Assembly: GCA_016931435.1 (NCBI GenBank)
Contig: JAFGET010000146.1
Coordinates: forward strand, 1-6,763
DNA length: 6,763 nucleotides
Direction of reading: 5' to 3'
DNA from: Candidatus Omnitrophota bacterium
GTDB taxonomy: Bacteria; Omnitrophota; Gorgyraeia; Gygaellales; Profunditerraquicolaceae
In this document: piece after piece, positions 1 through 5,541 of the stretch
Layout: each line of letters opens with the position of its first letter
Position numbering within the stretch: position 1 is the stretch's first letter
The notes under the pieces: generated by a model
Seen by the model: the letters and a program-made list of their open reading frames with translations, nothing else
What the model was told of the DNA's origin: nothing
The model's database searches: none
Made by a program: the position numbers and the translations under genes

Positions 1-57
1 GTGCCTTGTTCTTCGATGAGTTGCCCTAAATGCGGAGTAAGGATGGTAAGAGAGTAG
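1..57 (+). CDS. C-terminal tail of an upstream gene (CPxC zinc-knuckle-like end), partial
   Basis: Frame 1 is open from the window edge to a TAG at 55-57 and encodes 18 residues. They include three cysteines, two of them in a Cys-Pro-Lys-Cys-Gly arrangement (codons 8-12) that resembles half of a zinc ribbon or rubredoxin-like knuckle, followed by a basic and acidic tail. The stop lies 10 bases before the next start on the same strand, which fits the last gene upstream in the same operon. The GTG at position 1 is probably an internal valine codon. Too little is visible to name the protein. Small cysteine-rich proteins are common beside MinD-ferredoxin ATPases, but that link is inference. A chance open frame is possible because the segment is so short. 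Confidence 0.4.
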   Translation: MPCSSMSCPKCGVRMVRE

Positions 58-59
58 GA
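56..59 (+). promoter_or_regulatory. Ribosome binding site supporting the TTG start at 68
   Basis: AGGA overlaps the stop codon of the upstream frame and lies 8 bases before TTG at 68. The nearby ATG at 60-62 is in another frame and reaches a stop after eight codons, so the Shine-Dalgarno match supports TTG as the methyltransferase start. Confidence 0.5.
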
Positions 60-67
60 ATGACCTT

Positions 68-679
68 TTGGAAAACGAAACCTTAGAGAACCATAAAAGA
101 TATTTAGAGCGTAAAGCTTTATATAATAGCCTAGGCTATGATATCGATAAAGAACGGTCTTTTATACTGAAGATGGCCGAGCCCCTAAACGGGAATATCC
201 TGGAGGCCGGCACCGGCAAGGGGCATTTCGCGCTGGAATTGGCAAAAGCCGGATATTCTTTTACCACTTTTGATATATCGGAAACCGAGCAGGCTTTTGC
301 CAGGCTGAACCTCAAGTATTTCGGCCTGGATAAGCAGGTCGATTTCAGGATAGAGAACGGCGAGTCTTTAAGCTTTCAGGACGGAAGTTTCGATGTCATC
401 TTTTCGGTCAATACCCTGCATCATCTGGCTAATCCCCATAAGGTCATCGATGAATTATTGCGCGTGCTTTCTTTGAAAGGAAAGCTTGTCCTGGGCGATT
501 TTAATGAGCAAGGGATGGCGCTTATGGATAAGATCCACGCCAGCGAAGGGAGAAAGCATGAAGCCGGCGAAATTACCCTGGCCGGTATAAGGCGCTATTT
601 GGTCGGCAAGGGCCTTAAGGCCGATGAATCCAACAGTCAATTCCAGGCGGTTTTAGTCGCCTATCGTAGATCAATATGA
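68..679 (+). CDS. Class I SAM-dependent methyltransferase (UbiE/Methyltransf_11 type)
   Basis: This 203-residue cytoplasmic protein is predicted to move a methyl group from S-adenosylmethionine to an unknown acceptor. SAM-binding motif I is ILEAGTGKG (residues 44-52). An acidic residue, D69, closes strand beta2, where it would hold the ribose hydroxyls. Motif post-II/III is SFDVIFSVNTLHHL (107-120), followed by the helix PHKVIDELLRVL (123-134) and the strand GKLVLGDF (138-145). After it comes a His-rich stretch with IHASEGRKHEAG (156-167), which may belong to the acceptor site. The start is TTG at 68, chosen from the AGGA 8 bases upstream and because the N-terminal helix precedes motif I at a normal distance. 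Its TGA overlaps the next ATG as ATGA, so the two are translationally coupled. The fold is clear but the substrate cannot be read; the context suggests a small molecule or a cofactor/metal ligand of this pathway, which is inference. Confidence 0.9.
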   Translation: MENETLENHKRYLERKALYNSLGYDIDKERSFILKMAEPLNGNILEAGTGKGHFALELAKAGYSFTTFDISETEQAFARLNLKYFGLDKQVDFRIENGESLSFQDGSFDVIFSVNTLHHLANPHKVIDELLRVLSLKGKLVLGDFNEQGMALMDKIHASEGRKHEAGEITLAGIRRYLVGKGLKADESNSQFQAVLVAYRRSI

Positions 680-1533
680 TCATTTCAGTGGCAAGCGGAA
701 AAGGCGGCACGGGAAAGACTACCGTGGCGGTAGGCCTAGCTTTATCTTTGGAACGCGCGCAGTTTCTTGATTGTGACGTCGAGGAACCTAACGCGCGGCT
801 TTTTTTAAAACCGCAGATCAAAGAACAAAAGAAAGCCTTTATCCCGGTGCCGGTGATCGAGGAATCGAAGTGTAATTATTGCGGAAAATGCGCGAAGGTC
901 TGCGCCTACAACGCGATAGCGATCCTTCCCGGACAAGAGGGCAAGAAGGGGAATGCCTTGATATTCGAGCAGCTTTGCCATGGCTGCGGCGCTTGCTCTT
1001 TCCTTTGCCCGCAAAATGCCATTAAAGAAGTCGACAGAGAGATCGGCGTCATAGAATCAGGCGATTGCGGGAAAATAGAGTTTATCCACGGTAAACTTAA
1101 TATCGGCGAAGCGATGTCCCCGCCGCTTATCCGTCAAGTCAAGGAATACCTTGATCCCAAAAAGACCGTGATCATCGATGCCCCTCCGGGCACATCCTGC
1201 CCCGTAGTCACTTCAGTCAAGGGGAGCGATCATTGCATTTTGGTCACCGAGCCTACGCCTTTTGGTTTAAACGATTTGATCTTAGCGGTAGAAGTCCTGA
1301 GGAAATTAAAGATCCCTCTGGGGGTAGTGATCAACCGCGCGGACCTGGGGGATAATAAAACCGAGGAATATTGCAGGCAGGAAAATATCCCGGTATTGAT
1401 GAGGTTGCCTTTTAAGAAAGAAATAGCCGTGGCATACTCAAAGGGCGAATCTATAGTCGAGGCATTCCCCGGGTATAAAAAGGATTTCATAGAGCTTTTC
1501 CATAAGATAAATAATGCAAGAGCTGATCGATGA
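676..1533 (+). CDS. MinD-superfamily P-loop ATPase with inserted 2[4Fe-4S] ferredoxin domain (copy A)
   Basis: This 285-residue soluble ATPase belongs to the MinD/Mrp/NifH-like SIMIBI group. The deviant Walker A is SGKGGTGKTT (residues 7-16); K9 is the signature lysine that reaches across the dimer. Next comes the CDVEEPNARLFLKP block (33-46). A bacterial ferredoxin domain is inserted before the second half of the ATPase, with Cys 66, 69, 72, 76 and Cys 101, 104, 107, 111, enough for two [4Fe-4S] clusters. Walker B is VIIDAPPG (165-172) with D168, followed by the Cys-Pro of GTSCPV (C175), typical of this subfamily, and a nucleotide-base loop near VVINRADLGDN. Length is normal for the family. 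The family is thought to use ATP for Fe-S or metal-cluster assembly or transfer, and paralogues occur in the orange-protein complex of Desulfovibrio. The start overlaps the preceding stop by ATGA, with no strong Shine-Dalgarno of its own, and the end overlaps the next gene by 20 bases. Family is certain; the client is unknown. Confidence 0.95.
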   Translation: MIISVASGKGGTGKTTVAVGLALSLERAQFLDCDVEEPNARLFLKPQIKEQKKAFIPVPVIEESKCNYCGKCAKVCAYNAIAILPGQEGKKGNALIFEQLCHGCGACSFLCPQNAIKEVDREIGVIESGDCGKIEFIHGKLNIGEAMSPPLIRQVKEYLDPKKTVIIDAPPGTSCPVVTSVKGSDHCILVTEPTPFGLNDLILAVEVLRKLKIPLGVVINRADLGDNKTEEYCRQENIPVLMRLPFKKEIAVAYSKGESIVEAFPGYKKDFIELFHKINNARADR

Positions 1534-1894
1534 TTTTTTAAAGCAGAAAAGATTCGCCGTAGTAGGCTCGTTCAGGAATGAGGCTAAGGTCGCCTATAAG
1601 ATCTTGATCGATCTGATAAAAAAAGGCTACGAGGTCTTTCCGGTCAACCCGCGCATGCAGGAAGTAGGACAGAGGCCTTGTTATAAAAGTATAAGCGATA
1701 TTCCCGGCGGCGTGGATGTGGTAGACATAGTGACCCCTCCCGGGATAACCGAGGCCATCTTGAAGGAATGCCTGCAAAAAGGCATAAAAAGGGTCTGGCT
1801 TCAGCCCGGGGCAGAGAGTGAGGCCGTTGTAAGTTTTTGCCGCGAGAACAGTATAAAGGTCGTTTATGGCGTTTGCGTGATGTTAGAATCTTAA
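1514..1894 (+). CDS. CoA-binding domain protein (CoA_binding_2 / YccU-like, COG1832)
   Basis: This 126-residue protein is a single Rossmann-type CoA-binding domain, like the N-terminal domain of succinyl-CoA synthetase alpha but without the catalytic part. Visible landmarks are the first strand and glycine turn FAVVGSFRNEAK (residues 14-25), the strand and turn YEVFPVNPRMQEVG (39-52), DVVDIVTPPGITEAIL (68-83), WLQPGAES (95-102) and the C-terminal VYGVCVMLES with C121. Length and motif order match the stand-alone family, whose members bind CoA but mostly have no assigned reaction. The ATG lies 20 bases inside the upstream ATPase gene and has no clear Shine-Dalgarno, so translation is probably coupled. 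Its position between an Fe-S ATPase and a disulfide-type flavoprotein of the CoA-disulfide reductase group hints at a role in CoA or thiol handling (inference). Confidence 0.92.
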   Translation: MQELIDDFLKQKRFAVVGSFRNEAKVAYKILIDLIKKGYEVFPVNPRMQEVGQRPCYKSISDIPGGVDVVDIVTPPGITEAILKECLQKGIKRVWLQPGAESEAVVSFCRENSIKVVYGVCVMLES

Positions 1895-1901
1895 AAAGAA
1901 C

Positions 1902-1906
1902 AGGAG
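1902..1906 (+). promoter_or_regulatory. Ribosome binding site fixing the oxidoreductase start at 1912
   Basis: AGGAG lies 5 bases before ATG at 1912, in the 17-base gap after the CoA-binding gene stop. It selects this ATG over the in-frame ATG at 1837, which would lie inside the previous gene and add 25 residues unrelated to the family. Confidence 0.65.
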
Positions 1907-1911
1907 ATGAC

Positions 1912-3261
1912 ATGGAAAAAAAGACCGATATATTGATCATCGGGGCGGGGCCGGCGGGGATAGTTTGCGCTGTGACTGCCAGAAAATATTATCCTTCCAA
2001 GAGCATCATCGTGATGAAAGATGTCGCCGAAGGGGTGATCCCCTGCGGGATACCTTATATGTTTGCCAGCCTGAATAAACCCGAAGAGAATAAGCTGGGA
2101 ATGGCTTCTTTAGAAAATAATAATATCCAGGTGGTGATGGATAAGGCGGTGAAGATAGACCGGAAAGAAAAAACGGTAGAGACGGCAGGTAAAGACAGGT
2201 ATTTTTACGAGAAGCTGGTCTTGGCTACGGGCTCGACCCCGGTTGTCTTGCCTATTAAGGGCATAGATAAAGAAGGCGTCTATCCGATAAATAAAGAGAT
2301 GGGGTATCTGAAAAATATCATAGAACAGGTCAAGCGATGTAAAAATGTCCTGGTGATCGGAGGGGGGTTTATCGGCGTTGAGTTCGCCGATGAGCTTTCT
2401 AAGATCAGCGGGATGAAGGTCAGCCTGGTAGAGATCCTGCCGAATTTATTGGCTAATTCGTTCGACCCGGAGTTTTCCCAGGCCGCGGAAGCGCGCTTGA
2501 GGGAAAAAGGAGTGAATATCCTGGTCAATACGCGGGTCGAAGAAATAATCGGTAAAGATAAGGTTGAAAAAGTAAAATTCAGCGATGGCAGAGAAATACC
2601 TTTTGAGGCGATAGTGCTGGGGATAGGCTCAAAACCTAATGTAGAACTAGCCGTGGGCGCCGGGTTGGAACTCGGTTCCTGCAAAGGGGTCCTGGCCGAT
2701 GAGTATATGCGCACATCAGGCGACCCGGACATTTTTGCGATCGGAGATTGCGCCTGCAAGAGGGATTTCTATACCCGCAAGGCCATTCCGGTGATGCTTG
2801 CTTCTACCGCTACCGCTGAGGCCAGGATCGCGGGAGCGAACCTTTATCAGATAAAAGTCGTGCGCGAAAACAAGGGGACGATCGCGATATATTCTACTTA
2901 CATCGACGGATTGGTCTTAGGTTCAGCCGGGCTTACCGAAAAGACCGCCCGGGAGGAAGGCTTCGAAATCGTTGTCGGTAATATAGAGGGCGTTGATAAG
3001 CACCCTGTTTCTTTGCCCGGGGCCTGCAAGGGCAAAATAAAATTGATCTTCTCCAAACAATCGGGGATCATTCTGGGCGGGCAGGTCAGTTGCGGGATGT
3101 CCTGCGCGCAAATGATCAATATAATCGGTATCGCGATCCAAAAACGCATGTCAGCTACGGAATTGGAGACCTTGCAAGTGGCGACCCATCCTTACTTGAC
3201 CAGCGCCCCGACGATGTTCCCGATAGTCCTGGCAGCCCAGGATGTCTACGGTAAAATATAA
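1912..3261 (+). CDS. FAD-dependent pyridine nucleotide-disulfide oxidoreductase (NADH oxidase / CoA-disulfide reductase-like)
   Basis: A 449-residue flavoprotein of the single-cysteine disulfide reductase group, which includes NADH oxidase, NADH peroxidase, CoA-disulfide reductase and NAD(P)H:polysulfide reductase. FAD is bound by ILIIGAGPAG (residues 7-16), the ATGSTP segment (104-109) and the AIGDCA segment (275-280). The redox cysteine is C45 in VIPCGIPY (42-49). The NAD(P)H domain starts at VLVIGGGFIG (145-154). The acidic E173 after its second strand suggests NADH rather than NADPH. The C-terminal dimerisation domain carries a CGMSC pair (C394, C398) and ends with THPYLTSAPT (425-434), placed where family members have interface residues of the partner active site. 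The length is usual, and the start at 1912 puts the FAD motif at the very N-terminus. The substrate cannot be read: CoA disulfide, polysulfide/persulfide or oxygen all fit. The neighbouring CoA-binding protein favours a CoA- or thiol-linked reaction (inference). Confidence 0.93.
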   Translation: MEKKTDILIIGAGPAGIVCAVTARKYYPSKSIIVMKDVAEGVIPCGIPYMFASLNKPEENKLGMASLENNNIQVVMDKAVKIDRKEKTVETAGKDRYFYEKLVLATGSTPVVLPIKGIDKEGVYPINKEMGYLKNIIEQVKRCKNVLVIGGGFIGVEFADELSKISGMKVSLVEILPNLLANSFDPEFSQAAEARLREKGVNILVNTRVEEIIGKDKVEKVKFSDGREIPFEAIVLGIGSKPNVELAVGAGLELGSCKGVLADEYMRTSGDPDIFAIGDCACKRDFYTRKAIPVMLASTATAEARIAGANLYQIKVVRENKGTIAIYSTYIDGLVLGSAGLTEKTAREEGFEIVVGNIEGVDKHPVSLPGACKGKIKLIFSKQSGIILGGQVSCGMSCAQMINIIGIAIQKRMSATELETLQVATHPYLTSAPTMFPIVLAAQDVYGKI

Positions 3262-3276
3262 CCTGGATAAAATCAC

Positions 3277-4128
3277 ATGAGACAGATAGTCGTTATCAGC
3301 GGAAAAGGCGGCACAGGCAAGACCGTGATCACCGGAGCGTTTGCCGCTTTGGCTAAAAATAAGGTCATGGCTGATTGCGATGTAGACGCCGCGGACCTGC
3401 ATCTATTATTACAGCCGCAGGTCAAAGAGCGCCATGAATTCAAGAGCGGCAAGACCGCGGTGATCGACAGGAAGGCCTGCCAGCAATGCGGAAAATGCAT
3501 AACCGCCTGCAGGTTTGAGGCGATAAGCGGCGATTTCGTGGTCGACCCGGTTTCCTGCGAAGGCTGCGCTTTTTGCAGCTATATCTGCCCGACGCAGGCA
3601 ATAAGGATGGAAGAGAACGTTTCGGGAGAATGGTTTATCTCCGAAACGCGGTTTGGGCCGATGGTGCACGCTAAGCTTGGCATCGCCGAAGAAAATTCTG
3701 GAAAACTTGTCGCCTTAGTAAGAAAACAGGCGAAAGAATTGGCACAGAAGAACGGCTGTGAATGGGTCATTATTGACGGCGCCCCGGGAATAGGGTGCCC
3801 GGTAATAGCCTCTCTTTCAGGCATCGATTGCGCCCTGGTCGTGACAGAGCCTACTTTATCCGGCCTGCACGATGCCTTAAGGGTCATAGAGGTGACCAGG
3901 CATTTTAACGTCCCGGCGCAGCTGGTTATCAATAAATATGACCTGAATCCCGAGATGTCGGCAAGGATAGAAGGATATTGCTCAAAGAACAATATCCCCC
4001 TGGTCGGGAAGATCCGTTTCGATAAGGCAGTGGTAGAATCCATGGTAGAGGCAAAGACCATAATGGAATATAAGGATTCGCAGGTCCGTGAAGAGATCGC
4101 CGAGATCTGGGCAAGACTTAAGGTTTAA
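3277..4128 (+). CDS. MinD-superfamily P-loop ATPase with inserted 2[4Fe-4S] ferredoxin domain (copy B)
   Basis: This 283-residue paralogue of the ATPase at 676-1533 has the same architecture. The deviant Walker A is SGKGGTGKT (residues 8-16, signature lysine K10), followed by Val where copy A has a second Thr. The family block is CDVDAADLHLLLQP (34-47), the version typical of the second member of such ATPase pairs; copy A has the EEPN version. The ferredoxin cysteines are 68, 71, 74, 78 and 94, 97, 100, 104, so both [4Fe-4S] sites are complete. Walker B is VIIDGAPGIGCPV (164-176) with D167 and the conserved C174. The start is ATG at 3277, 15 bases after the flavoprotein stop, with only a weak GGAT-like Shine-Dalgarno. 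The next gene begins 3 bases after its stop. It probably works with copy A as a heterodimeric or sequential ATPase in cluster assembly or electron delivery; this is inferred from the pairing. Confidence 0.95.
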   Translation: MRQIVVISGKGGTGKTVITGAFAALAKNKVMADCDVDAADLHLLLQPQVKERHEFKSGKTAVIDRKACQQCGKCITACRFEAISGDFVVDPVSCEGCAFCSYICPTQAIRMEENVSGEWFISETRFGPMVHAKLGIAEENSGKLVALVRKQAKELAQKNGCEWVIIDGAPGIGCPVIASLSGIDCALVVTEPTLSGLHDALRVIEVTRHFNVPAQLVINKYDLNPEMSARIEGYCSKNNIPLVGKIRFDKAVVESMVEAKTIMEYKDSQVREEIAEIWARLKV

Positions 4129-4131
4129 AGC

Positions 4132-5127
4132 ATGGACTTTATGAACAAGCGGGATATCCACGTATTAAAATATTTTTCTTCGGTCGTCAGCGTTTCTTAC
4201 GGGAAGGTCATCAACGTTACCGAGCCAAGCCTCAAGTTTTGTCCGTTGGCCAGCCATTTATACAGGCAGTTGCGGGAGGCAGGCGATGATAAAGAAGCTA
4301 TCAGGGCCGCGATCAAGAAAGCGATCGAGTCAAAGATAAAAGACTACGGTTTTTTCACCGAAAGAAGGATCTTTTCTTACGACAGGGCCTTGATACCTTA
4401 CGGCGCTTCGGAGATGCTCAGTTCCGCCCTGAAAAAAAAGGCAGTCGAGGCGGCAGTCGTAGTCTGCGAAGGCGCGGGAACGGTCATCGCCGATGACCCG
4501 CAGATCGTCCAGGGGATAGGGGCGAGGATGAACAGTTTGTTGCTGACTTCTCCTATCGAGGCGATCATTAAGGAACTTAAGGCTTACGGCTGCCGGGTGA
4601 TATTTGAGAACGCGATGATCAACCAATACCAGGGCCTTAAAGAGGCGATAGCGGCGGGTTATAAGTCGATAGCGGTCACCGTAAGCGGCCATTCTGCGGC
4701 AGAGCTGCGGGCGTTACGCTTATTAGAAAAGGAAAGCGGGGTAAGGTTGATCTTATTGGCGGTGTGCACCAGCGGCATAAGCGAAGATAAGGTATCCTTG
4801 ATCAGGGATCACGCTGACCTGGCCTGGAGTTGCGCGTCTTTGGATATACGCCGGATGGCCAAAACCGCAGCCAAGATACAGCTTTCCAAGCAAATACCTG
4901 TTTTTGTCCTGACGGAAAACGGGATCGATTTTATTTCAGCTTACGCTGATAGAAGCGAATCAGTAAAAGGCCTGGATATAACAAAACAATATCTTTTTTC
5001 CAACGAACATAGCAGCCGCTGCCTTTATCTGGGCGGCTTTAAGGCGTTTATCAAAGAATCCGGGCTGCCGGTAGAGGCGCATTCTGCCCCGGGCCTTAAA
5101 AAAACAAAGGAACATATTTGCGCATAG
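4132..5127 (+). CDS. DUF2099 family protein, homologue of methanogenesis marker protein 8
   Basis: This 331-residue protein is recognised from conserved blocks of the DUF2099 / methanogenesis marker 8 family. They are FCPLASHLY near the N-terminus (residues 36-44, C37), KIKDYGFFTE (68-77), PYGASEMLSSALKK (89-102), AAVVVCEGAGTVI (107-119, C112), the nearby DPQIVQGIGAR (122-132), AGYKSIAVTV (175-184), a CTSGIS turn (212-217) and a SCASLDIR segment (233-240). It has no signal peptide or membrane helix, so it is cytosolic. The family is nearly universal in methanogens, has no established biochemical function, and is known to me in some non-methanogens. Five cysteines in the core (37, 112, 154, 212, 234) could bind metal or a cluster. 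The part after about residue 275, with C297 and C330, looks longer than usual family members. The start is ATG at 4132, 8 bases after AAGG; ATG at 4141 is an alternative. It lies 3 bases after copy B and just before the Fe-S scaffold, which suggests a metal-cofactor role (inference). Confidence 0.87.
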   Translation: MDFMNKRDIHVLKYFSSVVSVSYGKVINVTEPSLKFCPLASHLYRQLREAGDDKEAIRAAIKKAIESKIKDYGFFTERRIFSYDRALIPYGASEMLSSALKKKAVEAAVVVCEGAGTVIADDPQIVQGIGARMNSLLLTSPIEAIIKELKAYGCRVIFENAMINQYQGLKEAIAAGYKSIAVTVSGHSAAELRALRLLEKESGVRLILLAVCTSGISEDKVSLIRDHADLAWSCASLDIRRMAKTAAKIQLSKQIPVFVLTENGIDFISAYADRSESVKGLDITKQYLFSNEHSSRCLYLGGFKAFIKESGLPVEAHSAPGLKKTKEHICA

Positions 5128-5129
5128 GT
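5125..5129 (+). promoter_or_regulatory. Ribosome binding site supporting the TTG start at 5137
   Basis: TAGGT overlaps the preceding stop codon and lies 7 bases before TTG at 5137. There is no in-frame ATG until residue 30, which falls inside the conserved region, so TTG is the best start. Confidence 0.45.
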
Positions 5130-5136
5130 CAATACC

Positions 5137-5532
5137 TTGGAAAATAATGCCGGTAAAGAAGAAAACGCGGAATATCCTCAAGAGACGATAGATCTTTTGA
5201 ATGACCCGCAATTTTTCGGCAGGATGAATGATCCCACGGCGTCCTCTTACTTAAAAGGCCCTTGCGGGGACTCGATGGAGTTTTATCTGGTGATCGAAGA
5301 GGGAAGGATCACCGAAATAAAATATTACACGCAGGGTTGCAGCGCCACGCGGGCGTGCGCGGCCATGACCGCCAAGCTTGCGCGCGGCAAGAGCCTGAAA
5401 GAGGCGCTTTCTATCTCCGCTAAAGAGGTGAGCGATAGCTTAAGAGGGCTTCCCGATGAACACCTGCATTGTTCTATCCTTGCGGTAAGCACTTTATACC
5501 GCGCTGTCGCGGACTATCTTTTACGCTTATAG
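5137..5532 (+). CDS. IscU/NifU-like Fe-S cluster assembly scaffold protein
   Basis: This 131-residue protein matches the IscU / NifU N-terminal scaffold fold. All three cluster-ligand positions are present: C43 in GPCGDSM (residues 41-47, with the accompanying D45 that in IscU controls cluster release), C68 in TQGCSATRAC (65-74), and C112 in HLHCSILA (109-116) with H111. The length is that of a stand-alone IscU. Two differences from housekeeping IscU are visible. An additional cysteine, C74, lies six residues after C68. The LPPVK motif, by which the chaperone HscA binds IscU, reads LPDEH here (105-109). No cysteine desulfurase, HscA/HscB or A-type carrier gene is in the window. The protein is therefore probably a dedicated scaffold loading the ferredoxin ATPases, the radical SAM protein or the DUF2099 protein (inference). 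The TTG start follows a TAGGT site overlapping the previous stop, and the next gene begins 9 bases downstream. Confidence 0.92.
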   Translation: MENNAGKEENAEYPQETIDLLNDPQFFGRMNDPTASSYLKGPCGDSMEFYLVIEEGRITEIKYYTQGCSATRACAAMTAKLARGKSLKEALSISAKEVSDSLRGLPDEHLHCSILAVSTLYRAVADYLLRL

Positions 5533-5535
5533 GGA
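5531..5535 (+). promoter_or_regulatory. Ribosome binding site for the radical SAM gene
   Basis: AGGGA overlaps the scaffold gene's TAG and lies 6 bases before ATG at 5542. It is among the clearest Shine-Dalgarno sites in the window and supports this start. Confidence 0.6.
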
Positions 5536-5541
5536 ATTTTT

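Noticed and set aside
676..1533. Identification of the ferredoxin ATPases as cell-division MinD or nitrogenase NifH
   Set aside because: Both carry an inserted eight-cysteine ferredoxin domain and a Cys-Pro after Walker B, and lack the MinD membrane-targeting C-terminal helix. There are no min or nif structural genes nearby.
1837..1911. Upstream in-frame ATG that would lengthen the oxidoreductase by 25 residues
   Set aside because: It lies inside the CoA-binding gene. The added residues are basic and unlike the family, and a clear AGGAG precedes ATG 1912, which places the FAD motif at the usual N-terminal position.
2280..2759. Long minus-strand open frame of 159 codons
   Set aside because: It is fully antisense to the oxidoreductase, low in complexity and rich in Ser/Pro/Thr, with no recognisable domain. 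It is a shadow of the coding strand.
694..3314. A 17-base identical repeat, at 694-710 and 3298-3314
   Set aside because: Both copies encode the Walker A loop of the two paralogous ATPases. Shared protein sequence explains it, and no flanking repeat structure is present.
3579..4061. Minus-strand open frame of 160 codons
   Set aside because: It lies antisense to the copy B ATPase, whose motifs are unmistakable. The antisense product resembles nothing known and has no convincing ribosome site.
4330..4692. Minus-strand open frame of 120 codons opposite the DUF2099 gene
   Set aside because: The plus strand carries the conserved family blocks through the same region, and the antisense product is rich in Arg/Tyr/Asp without a domain.
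5128..5136. Possible terminator or promoter between the DUF2099 and scaffold genes
   Set aside because: The gap is only 9 bases, with no inverted repeat or T-run; it holds only part of the ribosome binding site.
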